From NCBI RefSeq assembly GCF_000421225.1, contig NZ_ATWL01000022.1:1-45603 (forward strand): 45,603 nucleotides of DNA, read 5' to 3'. Made by a program: the position numbers and the translations under genes. Position 1 is the stretch's first letter. Every line of letters starts with the position of its first letter. This DNA comes from Ruania albidiflava DSM 18029. Its GTDB lineage: Bacteria > Actinomycetota > Actinomycetes > Actinomycetales > Beutenbergiaceae. Below, one piece after another: positions 1 to 6,526 of this stretch. The notes below the pieces were generated by a model. It made no database searches and was not told the origin of the DNA. It was given only the letters and a program-made list of their open reading frames with translations.

Positions 1-341
1 AGGTGTCCTACCTGGTGTATCAGGACATCATCACCGCCTATCAGCACCCTGACCGGCGCACCGGCAAGAAGCTCATGGCCACCCTCATCGACAAGCTCCG
101 CCGTGGGCTGCCCGACGGGCTGGAGGAGATCGCCCAGCTCGGGCGCACCCTGTGGCGCAAACGAGACCAGATCTTGGCGTTCTTCGACCACGAGGGAGCC
201 TCGAATGGGCCTGTCGAGGCGATCAACGGACGACTGGAGCACCTGCGCGGGATCGCCCTCGGCTTTCGGAACTTCACCCACTACGTCCTGCGCTGCCTCC
301 TACACTCTGGCCAGCTCGCCGCCCGCATCAACGCACTCTGA
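1..341 (+). CDS. ISL3-family transposase, C-terminal fragment (cut by window edge)
   Basis: This is the C-terminal portion of a DDE transposase that catalyses cut-and-paste movement of the host element. The visible ~112 residues carry the ISL3 C-terminal signature: the segment GPVEAINGRLEHLRGIALG contains the last acidic catalytic residue (E of VEAIN), followed by the basic/aromatic stretch GFRNFTHYVLRCLLHSG that ends most ISL3 transposases. The reading frame is open to the first base, so the true start lies upstream of the window. The stop codon (TGA) is immediately followed by the terminal inverted repeat. The gene tail overlaps the end of cutC on the opposite strand by 14 bases. Whether the full transposase is intact cannot be judged. 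Confidence 0.85.
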   Translation, partial: VSYLVYQDIITAYQHPDRRTGKKLMATLIDKLRRGLPDGLEEIAQLGRTLWRKRDQILAFFDHEGASNGPVEAINGRLEHLRGIALGFRNFTHYVLRCLLHSGQLAARINAL

Positions 342-1065
342 ATCCGGAAGAGCCCTCATACTCCCCGGTGTCTGCTGAGCCGAGCGACAGGGCACCGGCC
401 GGCGCCGACCCCGCTCCCTGGGCCACCCGGCGCTTGGCCGATGCGTGCACCGCAGCAACCCCGGTCGCCGCCACCCGCACGACGTTCTCCGGGCTCACCC
501 CACCACCGGCCATGATCTCCAGCCCGTCACCGGCCAGCTGCTGCAGCCGGGCCAGCGCGGGCAGCGAGTCCACCGCCCGCGCACCTCCCCCAGAAGTCAG
601 CACCCGGCGCACACCGAGCGCTGCCAGCTGCTCCAGCGCGCGTTCCGGGACGGCAAGCACGTCGAAGGCGCGGTGGAACGTCACCTCACCGGCCAGGTCC
701 AGCACGGCCCGCAGCAGCGCCTCGTCCACCGCCCAGCCCCCGACACCATGCCGCGCGTCCCCGGGCGCAGTGCCAGCCACGGTGCCACCGACCACCACGC
801 CGGCAGCCCCAGCCGCCATCGCCGCCCGGGCATCCGCCACGATCAGCGCCCGCTCGTTCGAGTCGTAGTCGAACCCGCCGGCCCGCGGCCGCACCAGCAC
901 GTGCACCGGCACACCGGAGGCCACCGCGCGCTCCACCAGCGCCACCGACGGCGTCAACCCGCCCAGCGACAGGGCGGTGCACAGCTCGAGCCGGTCCACC
1001 CCGACCGCCTGGGCGATGCGCACCCCGGCGACGTCCTGGACCGCCAGCTCGACCGCCGTCATCAT
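328..1065 (-). CDS. cutC: CutC family protein with an IS-derived C-terminus
   Basis: CutC proteins are cytoplasmic TIM-barrel proteins linked to copper homeostasis; their exact biochemical role is unsettled. Family landmarks are visible in order: ELCTALSLGGLTPS near the N-terminus, LVRPRAGGFDYDSNE, TFHRAFDV, LTSGGGARA and IMAGGGVSPENV. Two start codons lie in tandem (ATGATG). The first overlaps the stop of the upstream peptidase gene, and an AGGAGG precedes them; by spacing the second ATG (1062) is the better start. The last eight codons (GSSGFRVR and stop) lie inside the ISL3 inverted repeat, so the native C-terminus has been replaced. The conserved barrel is complete, so the protein may still work. 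It is the last gene of a probable minus-strand operon. Confidence 0.85.
   Translation of the reverse strand: MMTAVELAVQDVAGVRIAQAVGVDRLELCTALSLGGLTPSVALVERAVASGVPVHVLVRPRAGGFDYDSNERALIVADARAAMAAGAAGVVVGGTVAGTAPGDARHGVGGWAVDEALLRAVLDLAGEVTFHRAFDVLAVPERALEQLAALGVRRVLTSGGGARAVDSLPALARLQQLAGDGLEIMAGGGVSPENVVRVAATGVAAVHASAKRRVAQGAGSAPAGALSLGSADTGEYEGSSGFRVR
341..354. repeat. ISL3 right terminal inverted repeat
   Basis: AATCCGGAAGAGCC, read on the other strand as GGCTCTTCCGGATT, matches the usual terminal sequence class of ISL3-family elements and begins within the transposase stop codon. The left copy is outside the window, so the exact repeat length is not known. Confidence 0.7.
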
Positions 1066-2511
1066 GCCTCCTCGCCGCCAGAGAGCCGCACAAGCCCAGA
1101 TGGCCGGTCGACCCCGCCGACCACCTCGCGCCCGCGCAGCACAGTTGCCGCGAGCGCCGGCTCAGCCAGGAACGCATCGAAGGGGAACATCGGCCGCCGG
1201 ATCCGTTGGTGCCCGAGCCGCGCGAGGTCCTGGTCCACCGGACCCGGCGTGAGCGCGAGCGTCCAGCCCGCCGCAATGTCGTGCAGCGTGGGTTCCAGGT
1301 AGCCGATCTTGGTCACGATGATCGCCGCGTGCGCCGGGTCCAGCCCGATCTGGGCGAAGTCGTCCACGGCGTGGAACGCCTTGCGGAGCTCGGTGATGAT
1401 CACCCGCAGCCCGCCGACCGCCAGCACAGCGATCCGTCCCGCCGCAGGGTCGCCCTCGTGCCGGCTGAGCAGCACACCCGTCACCGATACCGGGCCGCTC
1501 ACCCGGTCATCCACCCGCGCCCCCACGGTCACGCTCACCTGCTCGCCGAGCGGCGCGGCGAACAGCTCCTCGATGGCGACGGCGTCAAACACCGAGGCCA
1601 CGTACGTCACCGGGGCGCCGGGGCCGGTGAGGTCCGCGCGGCCCAGCAGCCGCGTCAGGGTCCAGGTCACGTCCCCAGAACCGCCCGCACCGGGGTTGTC
1701 GCCGGAGTCGCTGACCAGGTACGGGCCGGCTCCCCCACGAGCCACGTGCACCAGTGCCGCGTCGATCGCCTCGTCCAACGTGCCGGTCGGCGCCACGAAG
1801 TCGAACTCCTCCCGCACCCGCCACAGCTGGGCGGCCACCTCCTCCGCCGCAGATGTCACCGCCGCCGCGTCCGACCCGGTCACCAGCACGGTCGCATGGC
1901 AACGTGGTTCGTCCGCCCAGGCGTACCCCACCCAGATCCCGGCATCGGTCACCCCGGAACGAGCGGTCACCTCCGGCAGCCGCCCATACAGGATCCGGGC
2001 TGGTTCCACCCGGGTGGAGGTCTGCTCCCCAGCGAGCAGGATCGGCACCGGCACCCACGCCCGCACCGGCCGCTCGTCCCGCCCGAGCCAGTCCACCAGG
2101 TCCCGGGCGGAGCGCTCCCGCGTCTCCGGCCCCACCACCTGCCGCAGGGCGGTGACCAGGTCGCCCTCGGCGTCGTCTATGCCGACCACGCTCATCGCGC
2201 CGTGGATATCCAGGTACACGCCATCCACACCGCCGTCCGCTACCAGCGAGGCCAGCCGGCGGACCATCCGGTCCCGGAAGTCCGCATACACCCGCGGAAG
2301 CACCCGCCCACCCGGGGATGGACCGGGCCTGGAACACGCCCAGCCACTCGGCCGCTGCCCGCAGCGGCGCATCCGCCGCCAGGAACGGGTACCGCCCCAG
2401 TACCGCCTCCCCCTCCAGCATCCGGAAGTCCCGGTACCCGGCCCGGTGCTGGGAATACACACTGGACTCGATCGCCATGCCAAGAACGGCGATCCGGGGT
2501 CGGCCCCTCAG
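1062..2511 (-). pseudogene. M81 family (MlrC-like) metallopeptidase, frameshifted
   Basis: M81 peptidases are zinc enzymes related to microcystinase MlrC. The N-terminal part, RIAVLGMAIESSVYSQHRAG through VFQARSIPG, is in one frame. The remainder, beginning GGRVLPRVYADFRDR, is in another, and the two join at a G-run at 2314-2317 (four C on the coding strand). Removing one C restores IPGGRVLPRVY, the usual family reading. The downstream part keeps the LDIHGAM metal-site motif and SDSGDNPGAGGSGD. The 5' boundary is uncertain: no ATG/GTG precedes RIAVLG in frame, only a CTG overlapping the stop of the previous gene, or an internal ATG at 2478. It lies between an unrecognised gene and cutC. It is either a true pseudogene, a phase-variable homopolymer, or a sequencing error. 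Confidence 0.8.
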
Positions 2512-3104
2512 CGCTGCATCCGTCCACGCAGCTCGCGCAGCAGGCCCTCCAGCGCGGCGAACTCCGGATCCGCCTCGCTGGGGGTGAGGACCGCGGTGCG
2601 CCGCAGCAACCGCACCCCCGCATGGCTGGACCGTTCCTGGCGCCACTGCTCGGAGTCGGTGATCGCGTGCGCCACACCTTCGGTGAGCGGGGCGGACTGG
2701 GCACTGCACGCCCCGTCCGCCTCGGTGTGCAGCACGACCTCCTGCAGGGCACCGCTGCGCAGCAACCAGATCTCCCGCACAGTGCGGGAGGTGGCCGGGC
2801 CGACCTGGTTGCCGCGTTCGTCGAGGCGGATGGTCTCGTCCAGCAGCCGCTGGTACACCCGCCAGCCGCCGATGCTCGAGCGCCGTTCGCGCACGGGGGC
2901 GCTGACATCGTCGGCGAAGCCGGCGAACCCATACCGGGCATGCGGTGGAGGCTGACGTGCTTCCTGCACGGCGTAGGAGTCCTCGGGGACACCGGTCAGG
3001 GCGAGGTCGCGGGCCACCTTGCGGCCGTAGGCCAGCACCTGAGCGAAGGCACCGGACCTGTCGGGGCGTTGTTCGGGACGCAGCTCGTCGTTGGTCGCAA
3101 TCAT
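2508..3104 (-). CDS. Unrecognised 198-residue protein
   Basis: I do not recognise a family. The chosen ATG follows GGAGG with a 5-base gap; the open frame extends 14 codons further upstream but without a better ribosome site. The protein is soluble-looking and charged, with no signal peptide or membrane segment. A central segment (GGWRVYQRLLDETIRLDERG) and a C-terminal arginine/leucine-rich helix (LEGLLRELRGRMQR) are the most ordered-looking parts. Its stop overlaps the region where the M81 peptidase starts, and the MFS gene lies 127 bases upstream on the same strand. Membership of one operon with the transporter, peptidase and cutC is therefore likely. Function unknown. Confidence 0.6.
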   Translation of the reverse strand: MIATNDELRPEQRPDRSGAFAQVLAYGRKVARDLALTGVPEDSYAVQEARQPPPHARYGFAGFADDVSAPVRERRSSIGGWRVYQRLLDETIRLDERGNQVGPATSRTVREIWLLRSGALQEVVLHTEADGACSAQSAPLTEGVAHAITDSEQWRQERSSHAGVRLLRRTAVLTPSEADPEFAALEGLLRELRGRMQR

Positions 3105-3231
3105 GTCCGCCTCCAAGGATGGCTCAGCCGAAGTGTCCCACGTCACACTGCCGGGTGCAGGCCGACGCGCGGCCGTCCGCGCTGGTCACCAGGGGTGGTC
3201 CTCTGCACACCGTCCGGAAGTGCCACGCCGG

Positions 3232-4470
3232 TCATGGCCCGCTCAGACCGGCTCGACGGCGGGTGGTCGCGTTGGCATGGTCGCTCCAGCGGGGTACCCA
3301 TCGCCCGAGCGCGGCGGTGGCGAGCACACCGATGCCGCCCATCGCGATCACCCCGGCACCCAGAGAGCCGAGTGCAGCGCCGAGGGAGACGCCGAGCGGC
3401 CCGGCGGCGTTGCCGGTGTCGCCGAACAGCCGCCAGATGCCCAGGTACTGTGCGCGCCCACGTTCTGGGGCGGTGTCCGCGCCGAGGGTCATCAGGATGC
3501 CTGAGCCGATGCCGTTGCCGATGCCGAGCAGCAGCGCCACTGTGATCACCGCCGGCAGGCTCTGCGTCAGCGGCAGCAGCACCATCGCCAGGGCCATCAC
3601 CAGCATCGAGGGGATCGCGATCCAGAGCCGACCGAGCCGGTCCATCACCTTCCCGGCCGGGTAGAACAGCAGCATGTCCACCGCACCGGCGAGGCCGAAC
3701 ACCAGGCTGGTGGTGGCCGGGGCGAAGCCGAGGTGCTCGGTCCACAGCGGCAGTACGCTCTGCCGGGCACCACGCACCGCACCCACCAGCAGCACTGCGA
3801 TGCCCAGGGTGGCGAACGTGGCCCGGAAGCTGCGCAGCACGTCCCAGGTGGAGACCCGCGCTGGCGCAGAGCTGCCGCTGCCGTGCGGGCGGTGCCCCTC
3901 GCTGGGTACGAGGAACCAGACCACCAGGGCGGAGATGAGCGAGGTGATCACGGCCAGCCAGTAGGAGGGTGCCGGGTTCTCGTTGCCGTGCACGAGCGCC
4001 GCACCGGCGAACGGGCCGAGGAACAGGCCGATGCGGGCTACACCACCCAAGGCGGACATCGCCCGGGCGCGGCGCATCGGGGCGATCACCTCGGTGAGGT
4101 AGGCCTGCCGGGCCAGCCCGTAGACGGCGTTGGTCGCGCCGGTGAGCAGCACAGCCAGCGCGAGCACGCCCAGGTTGGGTGCCAGGGCGCACCCCGCCAA
4201 CGCGACCATCGCCACCAGGGACGAGCAGATCATCGCGAGCCGGTCCCCGAGGCGTGCGGCCAGTGCGCCGGCGGGCACGTCGGCGATGATCTGTCCGACC
4301 GGCAGGATCGCGACCAGCAACGCGGCCCCGGCCGCATCGGCGCCGAGGTTCACGGCGCTGACCGCGATCATCGGCATCATGGCGCCGATGCCGATGCTGA
4401 ACAGCAGCGACGGCAGGTACACGCCGGGCAGCAGCGGGCGCAGCGAGGTGAACTGCTGGGCGCCGCTCAC
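3232..4470 (-). CDS. MFS transporter
   Basis: A 412-residue integral membrane protein with about twelve hydrophobic segments, typical of the Major Facilitator Superfamily. The loop between segments 2 and 3 reads GALAARLGDRLAM, matching the MFS motif G-x-x-x-D/R-x-x-G-R-R/K, and a related VMDRLGRLW appears in the second half. It starts at GTG. The substrate cannot be read from sequence; efflux of a small molecule is the usual role for this drug-resistance-like layout. Downstream on the same strand are the unrecognised gene, the M81 peptidase and cutC, so it probably heads that operon. A strong hairpin separates it from the repeat-protein gene upstream. Confidence 0.8.
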   Translation of the reverse strand: MSGAQQFTSLRPLLPGVYLPSLLFSIGIGAMMPMIAVSAVNLGADAAGAALLVAILPVGQIIADVPAGALAARLGDRLAMICSSLVAMVALAGCALAPNLGVLALAVLLTGATNAVYGLARQAYLTEVIAPMRRARAMSALGGVARIGLFLGPFAGAALVHGNENPAPSYWLAVITSLISALVVWFLVPSEGHRPHGSGSSAPARVSTWDVLRSFRATFATLGIAVLLVGAVRGARQSVLPLWTEHLGFAPATTSLVFGLAGAVDMLLFYPAGKVMDRLGRLWIAIPSMLVMALAMVLLPLTQSLPAVITVALLLGIGNGIGSGILMTLGADTAPERGRAQYLGIWRLFGDTGNAAGPLGVSLGAALGSLGAGVIAMGGIGVLATAALGRWVPRWSDHANATTRRRAGLSGP

Positions 4471-4510
4471 CAGGTCATCACTCGAGTCATGATGCCAGAG
4501 GCTACGGATA

Positions 4511-4551
4511 CGACGGCGGCCGCGTCCGAGGCACGGACGCGGCCGCCGTCG
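4511..4551. terminator. Perfect 18-bp hairpin upstream of the MFS gene
   Basis: Two perfectly complementary 18-base arms (4511-4528 and 4534-4551) enclose the five-base loop AGGCA. There is no T-run, as is common for intrinsic terminators in high-GC actinobacteria. It lies 41 bases beyond the MFS start, so on the minus strand it would stop transcripts arriving from the repeat-protein gene before they enter the MFS operon. Confidence 0.6.
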
Positions 4552-4616
4552 ACGGGGGAACCCGTCTTGGCTCCGCCCTGCGGTGGGCGGTGCCTCATGG
4601 TGCTCAGGAGCCGATG

Positions 4617-4641
4617 GCTGACCCGTCTGGGGCGGGTCAGC
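4617..4641 (-). terminator. 9-bp hairpin just after the repeat-protein gene
   Basis: The arms GCTGACCCG and CGGGTCAGC enclose seven bases, 13 bases past the stop codon of the GWGDELI gene. Position and strength fit a terminator or RNA-stabilising hairpin. With the 18-bp hairpin beyond it, the gene is followed by two hairpins in tandem. Confidence 0.5.
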
Positions 4642-4653
4642 GAAGGCTCACGG

Positions 4654-4935
4654 TCAGATCAGCTCGTCGCCCCAGCCGAAGGTCTGGACGCCACCGCCGC
4701 CACCGTTGATGAGCTCGTCGCCCCACCCTGAGGTCTGAACGCCACCATCACCACCGTTGATGAGCTCATCACCCCAGCCCTGGGTCTGCTGACCGTCCGG
4801 GTTGAGCTGGATGAGCTCGTCGCCCCATCCTGCGGTAGTGCTGGCCGATGCGCCCGGTGCCATCAGCAGCACCGCACACACCGCACCGCCGGCAACCGCT
4901 GCCCACCGGGCCCGACGTGTCGCTTTCTCTCTCAT
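4654..4935 (-). CDS. Small secreted protein with four GWGDELI repeats
   Basis: A 93-residue precursor. Residues 1-32 form a signal peptide: basic start MREKATRRAR, hydrophobic core AAVAGGAVCAVLLM and an A-S-A cleavage-like site. The mature part is almost entirely a 17-residue repeat, with GWGDELI at residues 36-42, 53-59, 70-76 and 87-93. The spacers are LNPDGQQT- or NGGxGGVQT-like, and the last copy forms the C-terminus. AAGGAG precedes the ATG by 11 bases. It is a single-gene unit followed by hairpins; no modification enzyme, protease or dedicated exporter is adjacent. I know of no named family with this motif. It could be a precursor of short secreted peptides, a self-assembling surface protein or a repeat ligand. 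That is inference; secretion and repetition are direct observations. Confidence 0.75.
   Translation of the reverse strand: MREKATRRARWAAVAGGAVCAVLLMAPGASASTTAGWGDELIQLNPDGQQTQGWGDELINGGDGGVQTSGWGDELINGGGGGVQTFGWGDELI
4657..4830 (-). repeat. 51-bp in-frame tandem repeat (3.4 units)
   Basis: Three full 51-base units plus a final 21-base unit encode the GWGDELI array. Unit boundaries on the minus strand are 4830-4780, 4779-4729, 4728-4678 and 4677-4657. The codons vary between copies (for example GGC/GGT, GAC/GAT, CTC/CTG) while the seven residues do not change, which suggests selection on the peptide rather than very recent duplication. Confidence 0.9.
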
Positions 4936-5086
4936 GATTCTCTCGGCTCCTTAGCCTGTTGTCCCCCGAGAGACGGGTCTCCCACTGTAGCGAATCATGT
5001 GGATCATCGCTCGCGCGAGTCTGCCGCCTGCCTCGGCCTATACACGGGAATACCCCATGCAGCCCTGATACTACGCGGAAAAGTCG

Positions 5087-6043
5087 TTAGTCGGTGGTCT
5101 TTCGGGAAGCGGATTCCGACGACGTCTGGCCCGTGGGTGTGCCGCTGTCGCCCTGCTCGGGCGCCTCAGCGTCAGCGGCCTGGCCAGGCTCCTGCGCTGC
5201 ACCCACCGCAGCGGCCCCCGGTGCCGCATCGGCTTCCTGCGCACCAGGCTCCGCAGGCTGCCCAGTCTCTGCGGGCAGTGCCACCACGTCCAGGTCGTAC
5301 TCGTCCACGTGCAGGTCGGGCTGCTCCCACTCGTGCCCGCCGACGTTCAGGTCGGTCTCCGAGTGCGCCCCGCAACCGTGGTCCAGGGAGACCACCTTGC
5401 CGTCGTCCGGGGACCACTCGTTCGCGCACACCCCGAAGAGCTGCCCCAGCGACCCGGCCAGCGGCACCACGAACCCGCAGCTGGCGCAGGAGGCGCCAGC
5501 GGCGCGCGCCCCGGCCGTGTCCGGCCCACGGGAGCCTTCGTACCAACGGGTGGCTGCGTCGTCGAGAGCCTTGCGGTTCATCACCCGGTCGCGGCCGAGG
5601 CCCAGCTCGCGCAGCGCGAGCCGGTCCATCTCCTCGTCCCCGGTGCCAGCGGTCCAGCCGGGCTCGAGGCGGTCGTCGCCGGCCACGTAGGGCAGCCGGT
5701 CGGTGGGGCCCACGTCCCCCGGGGCGAGCCGCTCCGCCCACGGCAACCAGGCTGGGGCGAGCAGTGAGTCCTCTCCGGGCAGCAGCCCGGACTCGCACAC
5801 GGTCGCGTTGCGCGAACGCGGGATCCGGGAGAGCGTCACGTACCAGCGCCACCCGTGGTAGCCGGGGGTGGTGGCGGCGAAGTAGTGCGTGCCGAGACGC
5901 TCGGCCTCCAGGGTGAAGCCGAGGTGCTCGCCCACCGGCTCGTCGCCGAGCGCGGCGCGGGCGAGGTCCACGGCAGCCTCGAGCACCGTGTCGGAGGTGG
6001 GTTTGCGGCCCGTTGCCGGACGGGTGGCCGCAGCGGCCCTCAT
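5087..6043 (-). CDS. DUF3027 domain protein
   Basis: A 318-residue actinobacterial protein of the DUF3027 family; function unknown. The conserved body runs to about residue 235 and includes HYFAATTPGYHGWRWYVTL, a WLPWAERL block and a probable zinc-binding part with CASCGFVVPL followed by later C and H residues (GVCANEWSP, DHGCGAHSE). The remaining ~80 residues are a low-complexity Ala/Pro/Gln/Glu tail. The start ATG overlaps the stop of the cold-shock gene (ATGA), so the two are almost certainly translated together. Pairing of DUF3027 with a cold-shock protein is common in actinobacteria, but no mechanism is known to me. Confidence 0.85.
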   Translation of the reverse strand: MRAAAATRPATGRKPTSDTVLEAAVDLARAALGDEPVGEHLGFTLEAERLGTHYFAATTPGYHGWRWYVTLSRIPRSRNATVCESGLLPGEDSLLAPAWLPWAERLAPGDVGPTDRLPYVAGDDRLEPGWTAGTGDEEMDRLALRELGLGRDRVMNRKALDDAATRWYEGSRGPDTAGARAAGASCASCGFVVPLAGSLGQLFGVCANEWSPDDGKVVSLDHGCGAHSETDLNVGGHEWEQPDLHVDEYDLDVVALPAETGQPAEPGAQEADAAPGAAAVGAAQEPGQAADAEAPEQGDSGTPTGQTSSESASRKTTD

Positions 6044-6423
6044 ACGTCGAACTCGTCGGCGACGACGCGCAGCATCTTCGCCAGCTTCGCGGACTCGGCC
6101 CGGTCGGGGTAGCGCCCGGAGCGTAGCCGGTTCCCGGCCCGGTCCAGCAGGCGGATCAGGTCCTCCACGATCGGGCCCATGTCTTCGGCGGAGCGGCGCT
6201 GGTTGCGGGTGACCGAGTGGGCAGGATCGAGGATGGTCACTGACAGCGCCTGCGGACCGCGGCGGCCGTCGGCCACACCGAACTCCACCCGGGTGCCCGG
6301 GCGCGGGGCGGGGGCTCCTGCCGGCAGCGCCGAGGCATGCAGGAAGACCTCGCCGCCGTCGTCCGAGCCGATGAACCCGAAGCCGCGGTCGGCGTCGAAG
6401 AACTTGACCTTGCCGGTGGGCAC
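6040..6423 (-). CDS. Cold-shock domain protein with C-terminal extension
   Basis: A 127-residue protein. Its first ~65 residues are a CspA-type single-stranded nucleic-acid binding domain: PTGKVKFFDADRGFGFIGSDDGGEVFLHASAL contains the RNP1-like GFGFI and RNP2-like VFLH motifs (shown here only as landmarks). Residues ~75-127 are an extra mostly helical tail, ending LAKMLRVVADEFDV, that ordinary 67-residue cold-shock proteins lack. GTG is chosen as start because the family begins at this point; an upstream in-frame ATG would add 15 unrelated residues. The stop overlaps the start of the DUF3027 gene. It is divergent from the helicase-associated gene at 6527. Confidence 0.85.
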   Translation of the reverse strand: MPTGKVKFFDADRGFGFIGSDDGGEVFLHASALPAGAPAPRPGTRVEFGVADGRRGPQALSVTILDPAHSVTRNQRRSAEDMGPIVEDLIRLLDRAGNRLRSGRYPDRAESAKLAKMLRVVADEFDV

Positions 6424-6491
6424 GTGTCTACCCGTCTTTCTCTCGTGGGAGGGGAACGCTCGAGGCACGCAGTGCGTATCCGTGCACCCAG

Positions 6492-6519
6492 TTTACTGCA
6501 GGGAACCCCGCCGTAGACT
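6492..6519 (+). promoter_or_regulatory. Probable leaderless promoter of the helicase-associated gene
   Basis: TTTACT (6492-6497), a 16-base spacer and TAGACT (6514-6519) form a reasonable sigma-70-type promoter. The start codon ATG at 6527 lies 7 bases after the -10 box, so transcription would begin at or one base before the ATG. No Shine-Dalgarno sequence is present. This supports both the start choice and a leaderless mRNA. Confidence 0.5.
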
Positions 6520-6526
6520 AGTGCGG

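Larger units (their letters stand above)
1..354 (+). mobile_element. Right end of an ISL3-family insertion sequence (partial)
   Basis: The window opens inside an insertion sequence. It holds the last third of an ISL3-type transposase gene and, directly after its stop codon, a terminal inverted repeat whose outward-to-inward reading is GGCTCTTCCGGATT, the GGCTCTTC type of ISL3-family ends. The element's outer edge is placed at base 354. ISL3 elements usually make an 8-bp target duplication; if so, the copy on this side would be CTCATACT (355-362), but the other copy lies outside the window. The element sits in the 3' end of cutC. Confidence 0.8.

Noticed and set aside
1206-3545. 779-residue open frame on the plus strand opposite the M81, unknown and MFS genes
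   Set aside because: It is antisense to genes with clear family motifs, has a His/Arg/Pro-rich composition typical of shadow frames in high-GC DNA, and shows no domain.
4657-4830. Tandem 51-bp repeats considered as a CRISPR-like or regulatory repeat array
   Set aside because: The repeats are in frame inside a signal-peptide-bearing gene, units are contiguous without unique spacers, and synonymous changes preserve the peptide.
4654-4935. GWGDELI protein as a graspetide, lasso or lanthipeptide precursor
   Set aside because: No ATP-grasp, cyclase, dehydratase or radical SAM gene is nearby, and a Sec-type signal peptide is unusual for these precursors; kept as an open secreted repeat peptide.
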